Source: Riptortus pedestris
Lineage: Eukaryota > Arthropoda > Insecta > Hemiptera > Alydidae
Direction of reading: 5' to 3'
DNA: 64,000 bases
NCBI GenBank assembly: GCA_019009955.1
Contig: CM032228.1
Coordinates: 209,286,501 to 209,350,500, forward strand
This document shows positions 22,701 through 34,867 of this stretch, piece by piece (positions within the stretch are counted from its first letter, which is position 1; the number at the start of each line of letters is the position of its first letter). Both the position numbers and the translations under genes were made by a program. Under the pieces are notes generated by a model, which saw nothing but the letters and a program-made list of their open reading frames with translations, searched no databases and had not been told where the DNA came from.

Positions 22701-24426
22701 TAGCAATATGTGAACACATTTAAGCAAGGAATGAGCAAAAAGTTCTTATAATGGAGTAAAAAATCACACAACTGAGTGTGTTTCGTGTGTGTGTGTGTGT
22801 GTGTGTGTGTGTTTAGTGTATGTGAGGAATATTTAAAAATTTTCAAGTAAAAGTTAAAAGCATGTTGGTTTTCAAACCGAATCACAAGACTGAGGGTTTA
22901 GTGAGGAATGGAACGAACAATCACCTCAGTTATATTTGGGAAAGAAAAACTCAATGAAACAATGTCGATGGGTTTTCTTTTTAAAATGGTTGTTGAATAT
23001 GTTTGTTCGTACGTAAATTTAATTTAATTGTCGTCAATATCCAGGGAACCAATACTCTAACTCATGTGAATGTTATATTAGGTTATATAAGGTCAGGATA
23101 AATTACAAGTTTACTTTATTTAGGGTTCTTACGAAGAGAGAAATTGATAGTAGAATGTAAAGTAGTGTCATATGTTTAATTAAATGACGTGAAAATATTC
23201 TTAAATCACGCGATCCTGAATGACGTATCTTTATTTAGTGTGAATGTCCGAGAAAATAAAAACGATTTCCTCTATTTAAAATGATATTCATTGTCATTTT
23301 TTTCAGTTGACGCTTTAGACCTATTAAAGACCACTGTATTGTAAAACAGTTATTGTTCTCAGGGAAGAGTTAATTTATTCTTCCAAATCTACATTACGCA
23401 CAGCAGAAAATCATATCAATTGGTTTGTTTGTGAAACCATCTACTTACTCTTCCGTTATATTTTTAGTTCGCTGAAAAACACGATTATAGTATTTTTAGG
23501 TTTAGTTTGTACTTACCAAGTCTTAACAGGAATGCTTCTTATATCTCTACTCTTTATATGAGTGTGTTAAAGAAACAATTAAAACCTTCACAACTCTCCC
23601 AAGTCAAGTGTCTATATTGCATCAGGTTTTCCCAAAGTATAAGAGTCCAAAGCCATAATAATAATAATGGAAATATGGTCAGTAAACTTTCACTTCCCAA
23701 GTCATAATTATCGAGGCCCGGCGGTATTTTCTACCAACTTTCCCAATTAATCCACTTGGACTTCAAGTATCTTGAAACGAAATGAGGGTAGACTGTCCTA
23801 CCCATTTCTACATTTTCTGTTCTACCCATTTCTACATTTTGGCGAGTTCATGGCTGTCTTCTCTATTAAAACTGTTGGAATATTTTGCTACTTCAACTGC
23901 TTCCACCTAATCTGGACTTAATGGGGTGGTTCAAATTGAAAAAATGCTCTTGACCTGTAGACTTTCAGATTTCTTGAAAGATTTTGGGTGTGAATTCATT
24001 AATTTTCCAGTTTGTCTTATACATACCTTCCTTTATGCTCAATAACCCTGGAGTTTTTAACTGCAGGTAATTTTTTGTTCTTCGCAGCATTTGACTTATT
24101 TTCCTATCAGTAGTGAGACTTTTCTTGATATTGTACATCTTGAAAAATATCGTTTAGACGTTTGGTTTTTCATAAGAATGTTAAAGAAGCAAAAGAAATG
24201 AGGTATGGTTTTGTTGGAACAAGTAAGCGAAATATTTACATATTAATTCCTCCCACTTTTCCATCAAGCCTTAGCTACGGTTGATAGTAAGTTAAGAAAG
24301 ATTACAAGAATCAGAGCAGACAATGAAGAATAGCTTAGCACTTTGCTTCCAATCAAAAGTCGTTTTTGACTCCTCCCTGGAGCTCCATGGGAAATTACGC
24401 CTCCATAAATAAAATAATTGAAAATA
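22701..24426. other. No gene supported; small direct duplication
   Basis: About 1.7 kb. A 24-25 bp unit starting CTACCCATTTCTACATTTT is tandemly duplicated at about 23799-23843. A short minus-strand phrase near 23850-23925 is discussed among the rejected items. Confidence 0.45.
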
Positions 24427-25050
24427 AAAGTCCATCACGCAGGGGCTGCGTAAACTAAGCAGATTTCCCACATGTCGGAATGACTCACAATTGATCTCAT
24501 CTCAGCATTTATTCTTTATTTCCAAAAAAAATCGATGATTAGCAGTGGGTAGCCAATAAAATCTTAATTGATGACATCACATTATCTATTTGCCAGTATC
24601 CCACATAATAAATGTCCGTTGAAAACCAAATTTGGCATTTATGCTTGGAAAAAGACGTTTCGTGATATATTCCACTTTTAGTAAATGGGAGTTTACTGAA
24701 GGTAAGAAAATAAAACGTGGCAATATTTCGGTTACTAGATCACTCGAATAGAGGAAACAGGTGTACTATAACAATATTTAAAGAACATTAAATTCGCAAT
24801 AATATTGGTTCTATACAATTTTTCGATACGGTGTATAATATCGGGGATATTTTGAATTTTCGAAATTTCTTTCCTCTAAACCCCTCCCCCCTCCCACTAG
24901 TTCGATTTCAGCCGTTAACGACTTGATCTTTAGTTTTACATAAAACGTCTAAATATCGAGTTTGATATCAATCAACCAAAAACTACTACCGCTAAAGCGG
25001 GCAGGTAGTATCGATGGACATTTGTGGAAATTCTATGGACATTTTGTGGA
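24427..25050 (-). mobile_element. HINE-like element (C core), 5' end replaced
   Basis: The hairpin end is AAAGTCCATCACGCAGGGGC and TGCGTAAACTAAGCAGATTT. The C-type core is followed by CGGTGTATAATATCGGGG and the C-rich stretch. After CTACCGCTAAAGCGG the microsatellite is gone and the sequence jumps to AGGTAGTATCGATGGACATT, so the copy has an internal deletion across the (TA)n position. The 5' palindrome is missing. Confidence 0.78.
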
Positions 25051-25298
25051 CACCAATTGCTAACTTAAATTCTGCTGAAATAAAAAATAAATAAAAAAAA
25101 CAGTCAGTTAATATAATTTAATCAACCTGGGATTTCACAGTTTAAGCAACATGTTTTAAAGATGAGAGAGCGAGACGAGAAATGATTAATGCTGAGAACT
25201 TAATGTGAATAATAAATCAAAGGAATTATAATACGTTTGCATAACGCGGAGGTACTTTCCGGTTTAATCCAATCGAGCTACCGTAATAATAGAAAAAA

Positions 25299-25935
25299 AA
25301 AGTCCGTCACGCAGGGGCTGCGTAAACTAAGCAGATTTCCCAAATGCTGGAATGACACACTACTGATCTCATCTCTCACATTCATTATTTACAAAAAAAT
25401 AAATAAAAATTACAATGAGTAGAAGTGGGCAGTGAATAAGTTCTTAATTGATGACATCATTAAGCTAATTGTTCACATATATCCACATAATAATGGTTCC
25501 TTGGAAAAAATATTTGGTGTTTATAATAGGAGTAAGGGATTTTATAATATATTCGCTTATGTTTAAAGCGCGTTTACTAGGGGGTTTACTGAAGGCTGAA
25601 AACTAAAAATGTCCAATATCTTAAGTAACATTGAGATTAGGGATATATATATATATATATATATAACCATATTTATAAAACATTTAGTTTGCAATCAGAT
25701 TCGTTCTATTCGATTTTTCAATACAACGTATTATATCGGAAGTATTTTGAATTTTCGAAATTCCCCTTTTAAACCCCTCCCCTCCCACTATTCAATTTCA
25801 GCTACTAACGAACTTGATCATTAGTTTTATATAAAAAGTTTAAATATCGAGTTTGGGTACCGATGAACCAAAAATTGGGACCGCAAGAGTATACATATCA
25901 TTTTGAAAGGACCTCTTTTTCGTCATCTCGTAGAA
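25299..25935 (-). mobile_element. HINE-like element (C core), 5' truncated
   Basis: AAAGTCCGTCACGCAGGGGC and TGCGTAAACTAAGCAGATTT open the hairpin end. The C core includes GACACACTACTGATCTCATC and TGATGACATCATTAAGC. It ends near GGACCTCTTTTTCGTCATCT without reaching the palindrome. A short (TA) run is at about 25645-25664, displaced from the family's usual site. Confidence 0.8.
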
Positions 25936-26390
<455 letters not shown>

Positions 26391-27001
26391 TAAGCATACC
26401 TAACTATTTACATTCAGACTACATTGGAACTACGTTCCATAACCTTTTTGTAATTAAGTTATTTACGGCATTTTGTTATTATTCAAGAAATGCATGAGAA
26501 CCTTCTTTGCGTCATACACTATTCCTTGGACTTACTGCCAGTTGAGTCCGCTTCTAATTCCCTATCAATGGGATCATTGCATATGAATTAGTTGAATGAG
26601 CTGGCCGTGACAAGTCATGGTTCATCGCGCGAAACACTCTATCCTTTTCCTTTTCAGTGTTGAGTCATTGTTTTCTAACAAAAAATCCATCATTTGTGAC
26701 TAATCGATCACTTTCATTATTTCTTCATTTTGATCGAATATTGTAATTATTAATGGATTTCCTCTAAGAAGTTTGATGTTGAAGACTGAGTTGGTATCTA
26801 TAGACGGTAGAAGAACAGCATAAATTTGTGAATTTTGTTAATTTCATTTTCCTCTTCATAATACTTTTATTTTAATTTTGTTTTAATATAAAAAGTTTAA
26901 TTGGTTTTGATGCTGTTTAAAAAAAAATACAATACAATGTAATATCATTAAAGATCAAGTATGGGAAATAAATTCATACACTGCAGGACTGCAACATTTA
27001 A
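26391..27001. other. No gene or repeat recognised
   Basis: Slightly less AT-rich than average around 26500-26660, but with no open frame or motif I can name. Confidence 0.5.
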
Positions 27002-27300
27002 AAAGTCCGTCACGCAGGGGCTGCATAAACTAAGCAGATTTCTCTCTTGAAATTTAGTAATAGATAAATCTACATACTGGTAACACAACACCTCCGTGAA
27101 TAAATATAAACGGAAATAAGAAATGTTTCATCCAATTTCAATAACCTGCCGACAAGAAGCGTTAGGTTAGAAATGTAAACAAACGGGTCGGCCCGCCTCA
27201 CACCGGAAAGAAAAAGAATTACTGAAATATATCAGAATATAACATATTAATTTTATTGAAAACTATTTACTATATCTAATACTGTAATTAATAATGAGTG
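27002..27300 (-). mobile_element. HINE-like element (B core), 3' part
   Basis: The hairpin end is AAAGTCCGTCACGCAGGGGC. The B core (TAACACAACACCTCCGTG, AACGGAAATAAGAAATG, CCCGCCTCACACCGGAAAG) matches 9000-9276 in reverse and 54844-55150. It ends near CTGTAATTAATAATGAG, the same place where the B core meets other sequence in the long copy at 54844. Confidence 0.82.
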
Positions 27301-28726
27301 AAAAAAGAAATGTGAACATGACGTTCACGAGCTTATCAGCTCTCATTATCCGTATATGTAATTATGTTTCAGATGTAAAGTTATAAATAAAAATTAATTA
27401 AAAATTTATTGAAAAAAAATATATTCCCACTAACATTGATGAAGCTCTTACAAGGGCGTTCACAGGGAGACTTCAGTCTTTCTAAAAAAATATGATTACC
27501 CACAATTACATACTTGCAATGTTTTATTGTTTGCTTTCAAATACGATTTTAAATTATACTAGAAAGAACTCAAGGTAATTGCTTGGAATAATATATGATC
27601 TTTTTTTTTTTTAATTTATGTCTGTGCAGCAACTAGATCGGTTGCTGTGGTACATGGAATATTGAAGTTACTAAATAAGTCTGCAACTAAATAAGTCTAA
27701 AATTGTAGTCTTTGAGAGCGAGAAGTTGATAATTGCGAATATACTTAAAAAATGTTGTAAGTTCTAACAAAAAAAATATCTTACTGTTCTAACAACTTCA
27801 ATAATTAATTTTGAAGATCTTTCGGCACAGAAACTAATTAATAGTTTGTAAAAGTATGTTTTATGTAATACTTTAAATAATATTTAGACAGTGTCTATTA
27901 GAAAATATGCATTAATTTGTTGAGAGTAGGAAGCTATAATGCAATATTTACATAAAGTATTGTATCACCTCAAGGGGCAGATCATCTATAAGGGCAGAGC
28001 AGGTCTTTTAAACATGTACCATATAAGGTAAAAATCTAATAATGGACCGTAATACGAATACGAAGCAGTCAGGTAATAGCGGAATCGTTATTTTTTAGTA
28101 TAATTTAATACTTTAATTAATTTACTGAAATAAACGTTGTTCGGAATGTCGATTTTCTTGACTTTCTTAGTCCTTTTGCATAAATTATACTTTAACACTT
28201 TATACATTCTGCACGTACACGTGACTCGCGCACTCTTACTCGAGCCCACATATCCACGAATGACGTGTTATTACTAAAGCAGGAAATTGTTCTGTTTGTT
28301 AGCTAGTCGTTCACTTATACTTATTGTTTTATAATAATAATACACTCAGATCAACAACATTAGCATAATACAGTCTTATAAAGATTGATGATACGATTGA
28401 GTAATTAAATTCTTCCATGGAAGCCGGATGGTAGAGGAACCAATCAATTTGAAGATTTGAAGATCAGTGCTTTTGAGGAGCGTTAAACAGCACTGAAGAA
28501 GAAGATGTTGCTCTGAAAGTGCACTTTGCCTTAATAAAACGCGTTATAGAGGAAAACAGGCCTACTGTGCACATCCAAATTGGTTAATTTAAGTTAGTAG
28601 TAATTAAGTTAATCGTTTTTATTACATTATTTAATCCATTTTTCAATTAAACCTAATTGCCTATTATGGGAAAACTCCAATGAAAGGAAAAGTGACTTAT
28701 AAATAAGAACTAATGAAATTATTAAA
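27301..28726. other. No gene or repeat recognised
   Basis: About 1.4 kb of AT-rich sequence. Nothing supportable. Confidence 0.5.
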
Positions 28727-28926
28727 TTATTTATTAACGTCCAGTTTTTGAAACTACGGTTAATTGGGACTGGTTATCTACATGTCTGGACCCTTTTCTA
28801 GCCAGAGTGGGTATAAGAATTTTATTTAATGAGTTTCTCAATAAATACGGAAATCGAACTCGCCACTCAATGTTTACAATGTGAAATTGAGTCAAGCCCT
28901 TTAACTCACATGGCTAACCTGAGTCC
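28727..28926 (-). mobile_element. tRNA-derived SINE, diverged full-length copy
   Basis: On the minus strand: GGGACTCAGGTTAGCCATGT, GAGTTAAAGGGCTTGACTC, box B-like GCGAGTTCGATTTCCG, CCACTCTGGCTAGAAAAGGG and a tail ATTTAATAATTTC. Changes in the box B region and the lack of a clear target duplication mark it as older than the copies at 8723, 56016 and 63572. Confidence 0.8.
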
Positions 28927-29932
28927 CTAAAAAACCGGGAAGGTCCGTTGCGCCCCAGTTTCGTGAAACCAATGGTTATACAATTATCAAAACAAAAATG
29001 GAATATTTGATTATGGTAAATAGAGATAAGGGACAAACGACTGCTATTTTGAAACGTGATGGATGGATGAAAACTATTGAATTTATTACTGAGAACATCT
29101 GAGTGGGGCTTGTCAAAGGCTCTATTGAACATCTGAATCTTCCAATTAATAATTATGATTAAGAATATGTGTTATACGAGGAGAGAAATAGATTTGTTCA
29201 ACTGAATATCTAACCTAAAGTATACAAAGAAGGCACCACTTGCACACGCCATGGTTTATTGTTTGAATTAAAATTCACTGGCAATTAAATGTTTATGTTT
29301 CACTGGCCATGGTTTATTGTTTGAATTAAAATTCACTGGCAATTAAATACCTGACTATGTTATTGTAAATAATTCTGATATTGTGACGTCGCCCAGTCTT
29401 CCTTCGACATGTTTTGAATTAGATTACTCAACTGTGTAAATAAACTAATTAAAAAGTTCAACCTCAACGCAATAAAGTTAAAAACATATTTAGGATTATT
29501 TTCCATCAAAATAATATCTTTTCAATGGGTCATTTTATACAATTAGGGCCTTCACATTTGTTTGACCAGCTTTGTTTTTTTTATTTTTTGTTTTTTTCTC
29601 CTCTTAGTAACCCCATGAGGAGTTATTTATTTGAATGCATGTCCATTGCCACATGGCATATTACATGTATGATTATGTTTAAATACATTTTTATTTACAA
29701 TATATACACGTTAATCAACCATATATTCAAATATAATATAAAAAAATATAATAATTATAAGTAATAATAAAAATAAAATAAGTAAGATAATTACAAATAA
29801 AATTAATAAATGAAATGAAAAAACAAAACAAAAACAAACAAACAAATCAACTATAGTTAAACTCAACCGATGTTTAATTTGTATGGCCCGGTTGCTCGTT
29901 AGAGGTTATTTCTCGGAATCCTTTATCTAAAC
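28927..29932. other. No gene; 43-bp direct duplication
   Basis: A 43-base segment beginning GCCATGGTTTATTGTTTGAA occurs twice with no visible difference, at 29248-29290 and 29306-29348 (58-bp period). The rest is AT-rich, with A-rich runs around 29740-29850. The 79-codon frame starting at 29525 is not gene-like. Confidence 0.6.
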
Positions 29933-30472
29933 CATATGTGGGCAACAACCGGCCCGCGAGATATTTTGAAAAACCAAATATATTACACTACTTACTCCAA
30001 ATGAGGAAGATGAGGATTGATTTTTGCGCTTGGCAGTACTTATAAATGCGAACAGTTCTTTTAAATTATGAAAGTTAATAAATCAAAACATTGTACAAAG
30101 CTGACAGACGATAATTTGGAAAAATCTTTACGTCTTTGTATCAGTGGAATTAATCCAAACATCGATGGATTAGTTTCCAAAAATTCGAGCACATTGATTT
30201 TGGAGTCGCTATTTAACTTTCATTGTATGTAATAATTCCAAATTTTACGATTTAATTATAATGTTGTACCAATTTTTTTTCATTTCACTTTGTTATTTTA
30301 ATAAATTTTATCATAATTACATTAACTTATAATTACATGCCTGATATCTATCGTTAAAAATTATGAACAGTACTTTAAAATGTTTAAAGTACTTTTAAAA
30401 GTGACCCGCGAACATATTTGAACAGTAAAGTTTGGCCCACAACATGCCAAATGTGGCCCATTGCCCAAACTG
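29933..30472 (+). mobile_element. hAT transposon, internally deleted remnant
   Basis: The left end ATGTGGGCAACAACCGGCCC and the right end GTTTGGCCCACAACATGCC plus ATGTGGCCCATTGCCCAAAC are the mutually inverse, GGCCC-rich ends typical of hAT elements of the ZBED/Charlie type. They lie 540 bp apart, far too short for an autonomous hAT. A scrap of the transposase C-terminus remains at 30068-30232. I see no convincing 8-bp target duplication, so the insertion is old or the ends are worn. Confidence 0.65.
30068..30232 (+). pseudogene. hAT transposase C-terminal remnant
   Basis: 54 codons from ATG 30068 to TAA 30230 read MKVNKSKHCTKLTDDNLEKS, then LRLCISGINPNIDGLVS. In hAT transposases the C-terminal dimerisation region typically has a phrase of the form KSKYRTxLTDEHLxxCLRLA followed by xxPDIDxLVxxKxxQ; this is close to it. 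The N-terminal zinc finger and the catalytic core are absent. The fragment lies between hAT-like ends, which supports the call. No function is expected. Confidence 0.6.
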
Positions 30473-30949
30473 CATGTTTGTTATCGGCTACTTACGACTG
30501 ATTACAACCGTTTGATACATTTATTAGCTCAAGTACCTTCCAAAGCAAGCAGTGCTGGAACCCAAAAAAAAATACAGTCAAGAGAAGTATGATCAGGAAA
30601 AGATACCTGAGAAAGTATGGAGGTTCCCTTGACACGGAACCCGGGCAGAGAGGGGCGACAATGGGTGCAAAGGACACCGCTTATCAGAGAACAAGTTCCA
30701 GCTGGCTTGAAAAACGCCGCAGAGGGAAAATATGAGGGATCTAATTTCCATGACCTAGATTTGTATTCGATTGGATTCGTTAAATCGTATATATTATTCC
30801 AATAAGTCTACATCATTAGCATATTTTGCCCTTTATCCTGACTTATCGACCACTTCAAATAAAAAATTCATCATAAAAGTTTTAATTTTTGATTTATACT
30901 TTTCTTAAAAGCTTACACTGCGTAGTACCATCTTGTTTTCTCTGAGCAA
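30473..30949. other. No gene supported
   Basis: A GC-richer patch at about 30610-30730 is open on both strands for about 60 codons, without a recognisable domain. Confidence 0.45.
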
Positions 30950-31720
30950 ATGCACCAAAATTAAAAATCTTGTCTGTCTACCCGTTTGTTACTCAGTCAC
31001 TCAAAAACGGCTAAAAGGAATTTTATATATTGAGTCAACTATCCCATGGTACAATAAAAGAATTCGAACGTTCATCTGGGGGGGGGTACTTTGACGAGAA
31101 ATCACATAATCGTCCATATGTTCATTAATATTCGTTTTATCGAGAAAATATATAGAACAAATTCTTTTATGAATAACGATTTTGGTATAAAATGCTATTT
31201 AAATTTATGAATTTCGAAGTTTCGACTTCCAACTTCTGAGCTCCAAACAGACAATTAATGTTCAATGAAAATACCTCAATATAAATGAGAAATCTTTAGT
31301 ATATATATTAAAAAAATGAATATCGCTAATATGCACTTTCCTACCATTTTCAGAGGTGGGGGATTTTTTTCGATGTCCAAACCAATATTTGTCAATATTG
31401 TTAATATTGGTTTTATCGAAAAAGCGTAAAGGACAAGTTGGGCCCAGAACACAATTTTCGGGCTTAACATGTTGTTAAAATTTATGAATTTACAGTTGAG
31501 GCTCCTGACATCCGGTCACCAGAATACTTTTTACCAAGTCAATGTCTCAACAGAATAGTTACATTTTTTTAATAAATCAATAAATCAAGGATATGAATAT
31601 TGTCAACGAGAGCAATTTTCACTTTAGTACTACAGACAACAGTGTGAGATTACTTCGAAACCCAACCTATTTTCGTTAATATTGCTTTTTCAGAATGTAA
31701 TGAACTAATTGTGTTGTGGA
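30950..31720 (+). repeat. Diverged tandem units of about 290 bp, probable old transposon
   Basis: TCTGTCTACCCGTTTGTTAC and TCAGTCACTCAAAAACGGC at 30970-31012 resemble, in reverse, the sequence at 63831-63885 inside a probable Helitron. Downstream, three related stretches begin near 31080, 31360 and 31650. They share phrases such as TTAATATTCGTTTTATCGA / TTAATATTGGTTTTATCGA and AAATTTATGAATTTCGAAG / AAATTTATGAATTTACAGT. The family cannot be named with confidence. Confidence 0.45.
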
Positions 31721-32437
31721 CGTCCTTTCCAATCGTAAGACATTGTTTAATTTTAGGACCTAAAAATTTCCTATGGGTCTATGTGGATATTTATTTCACA
31801 CTCAATTAAAATATAAATTTTTTGATATTTTTCCATTCGCGATTTCATGCACTACTTGTACAACAAGAGAACTTGTGACGAAAGGGCATTATCGCTGTAA
31901 GATGGAATTAAATTGATATGCTTGGACCAAGAATATTTCAATCACAAGTAACTGGAATTCGTGTCATATATTCGTTACCATTTCTTTAATCACTCTTTTC
32001 CTTTACGAGTTTTAAAAGTGAATGGCTCAGCAAATAAATATGTTTTACGGGTGAATATAACAGGCTTACTTAGTGCTTAAATGAATCCAATCTTTATAAT
32101 ATTATCATGAAACCGTTAACGACGAGTTAAACAGCTGATCTAAAAGTTTTTATTAAATTTAATGACATCTCACTTCCTCTTTTGTTTTTCCCCCTGCCCA
32201 GACATTAATGATGTACCCCTATTCCTCCTTACTAACAAACAAAAATTATCCGTCGTATGAAAATTTTATAAGAAGTATAAAAGCTTTATGTGGTTGAAGA
32301 AACTTATTTAAGATAAACGATAATGGATAGCAGATTTTATTTGTTAACATTTTCGAATAACGGGTTCCAAAATGCGTAGATAGAAATTGAAGACTGCATA
32401 ATATATTAACTTATAATCAATATTCCAATTAGAAAAT
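31721..32437. other. No gene or repeat recognised
   Basis: AT-rich, nothing supportable. Confidence 0.5.
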
Positions 32438-32745
32438 AAAAGTCCGTCACGCAGGGGCTGCGTAAACTAAGCATATTTCCCACGTGAAGTTATACAATAG
32501 AGAAATCTTCATATGAGACCCGAACAGTTACGGAAACGGCCGAACTAGGTTTTGGCAGGGAATCCACTCCCGTTATTCGCCTACATTTAATAAAAATTCA
32601 AATACCTCGGTTAATATTCAAGATAGAGAATAAATTTATAGAATAATATTTATAGTAAATTTAATTTTCAATAACATTGGTTCTATACAATTGTTTGATC
32701 CGACGTACGGTAACGGAGATATTTCGAAAATCCCCCGAGGAAACA
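32438..32745 (-). mobile_element. HINE-like element (A core), 3' half
   Basis: AAAGTCCGTCACGCAGGGGC and TGCGTAAACTAAGCATATTT open the hairpin end. The A core (ACAGTTACGGAAACGGCCGA) continues to CGACGTACGGTAACGGAGAT. It breaks off after AAATCCCCCGAGG, before the (TA)n site. Confidence 0.8.
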
Positions 32746-33429
32746 TGTTATTCATACTGGTTCGTCACAGTAGTTATTTCAGTACTCAGTGGCTTAAATG
32801 CTTGTTTTTTCAAGCATTCTGTCTACGACCCATTTTTCTAGCCAGGTGTAGGCAATCAAGAGCTGAAAACCGAATTAACATCATATAAATAAAGACTATT
32901 TATAAATAAAAAAAAAAAATATTCATATATGTACGCGTCTTGTCGGTGGTTGCCTTTAATGGTTAATTACATGGGATCTGGGGAAGGTAATAGAACCTTA
33001 GTCTAGATAAGTGCTATTGAATGAAAAAATTGACTGGTACTAACACCTTGAGCAAGAGAAAGGAGACGCAAGAAGGCCTTTTGAGAACTACGTCAAAATC
33101 ACTTGGAGTGAAAAATTTTCAGACTCAAACATATACTAAACAAATACGTCAATAGCGTGAAAGTTTTTGATAACATGAAAATGTTTGCAAGAACTTATTC
33201 TCTAAATTAGTAACTTTATAATAGTTGTTTTTATATATAAAAGGACTCGTTTCGAAGGATACGTTAACTTAGTAGATTCGTGGACACGCCACTGACCTGA
33301 CGCCATTTTTTTCAGTAGTGAAAGACTTGAAGGGTAACGTGGTCATGAGATCTTCTCTACCAAATGGTGTTCGTTGTGAAAGCCGTATTAGTAGGAGTAT
33401 GAATTTACCGAAGGGTGAAAACTAAAATA
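32746..33429. other. No gene or repeat recognised
   Basis: Poly(A) at about 32909-32918. Otherwise nothing supportable. Confidence 0.5.
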
Positions 33430-34217
33430 AAAGTCCGTCTCTAAGCAGATTTTTCACGTGCTGGTGTGACACACTAGTGATATCTTACCACATATTATGA
33501 CTGAAAACCAGAATGTAAAAATTACTCGTTTAATATTTGAGTTACGAAAAAATATGTAGAACGTCAACTATCAATATTTTAACAATATTGATTCTACAAC
33601 GATTGAACTCATACTAATGGAAATATTTTGAACCCTCCCCCCTCTAAACCGATGGTGCACGATTTCTGCCAATTACAGCTATGATCTTTATTGTTGACTG
33701 AAACAGTTAAATGTCGAGTATGGTATAGATCAAATCAGGATTTTCGAGATAAGAAGGTAAAATCTTAATTTATGACGTCATCGTACAACGAATTCGTATG
33801 TATCTCCCATAATAAAACAAAATTTGCTATTTAAGCTCAGAATAAAGAGGTTCATGTTATAAAAGCTTACTGTTAACAGAGATCAGTAGGAGTGGGGGTT
33901 TACTCAGGTCAGAAAACTAAAACTTCCAAATATTTCGAATAATATTCATGATAACAGATGTATATAACAACATATATAGAACATTACATTTACAATAAGA
34001 TTCCTTCTATAGAATTTTTCGATCACACGTATAATAACGGGAATATTTCTAATTTTCAAAATTCTCCTCCTCCAACCCCCCTCCCGCTGGTCCAATTTCA
34101 GCCGTTAATGAACTAGATCTTTCTTGTTACGGAATACCATTCTATATCGAGTTTGGTAGTGATAAGACGAAAATTACGGCCCCTAGAGTGGTAACAGACA
34201 TATATATAATTTTGAAC
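33430..34217 (-). mobile_element. HINE-like element (C core), 5' end replaced by the 63-bp array
   Basis: The 3' end AAAGTCCGTCTCTAAGCAGA has lost the hairpin by a short deletion. The C core has GACACACTAGTGATATC, TTATGACGTCATCG and GGAGTGGGGGTTTACTCAGG. It runs through AGTGGTAACAGACATATATA to TTTTGAAC, where the 63-bp tandem array starts at 34218. Other copies continue from TTTTGAACGG to the palindrome, so the array takes the place of the last ~130 bp. Confidence 0.8.
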
Positions 34218-34813
34218 TACTTATTACTAAGAAATCTACGCTACTGATTCACTGGAACAATATCTGAGACATTCATTCAATACTTATTACTAAAAGATCT
34301 AAACCATTGATTCACTAGAACGGTTTCTGTGCAATTCATCCAATACTTATTAATAAAAGTCCGTCACGCAGGGGCTGCGTAAACTAAGCAGATTTCCCAC
34401 GTGAAGTTTTACAATAAAGACATTTCAGAATAGACAGTCAAACAGTTACGGGAACGGTCCGAACTAGCTCTTTACGGAAACTCTCGACTAGACCCGAAGT
34501 TAGCCGATCTCATCTCAGAAGCTGAAAACAGAAAAATGCAAATATCTCGGTTAATATTCAAGATAGAGAATAAATGTATATAGCAATATTTATAGTAAAT
34601 TTAATTTGCAATACGATTGGTTCTATACAATGTTTCGATTCGATGGATAATAACGGAGATATTTTGAATTTTTGAAAATCCCCCCTCTAAACCCCCCTCT
34701 TACTGGTCCGATTTCCGCCGTTAACGAACTTAATCTTCCTTTTTACATAAAACGATTAAATACCGAGTTTGGTGACGATTAAACAAAAATTGCGACCGCT
34801 AGAGTGTTAACAG

Positions 34814-34867
<54 letters not shown>

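Noticed and set aside
23850..23930. Possible retroelement C-terminal scrap on the minus strand (VEAVEVAKYSNSFNRED)
   Set aside because: A single short phrase with stops around it and no endonuclease motif upstream.
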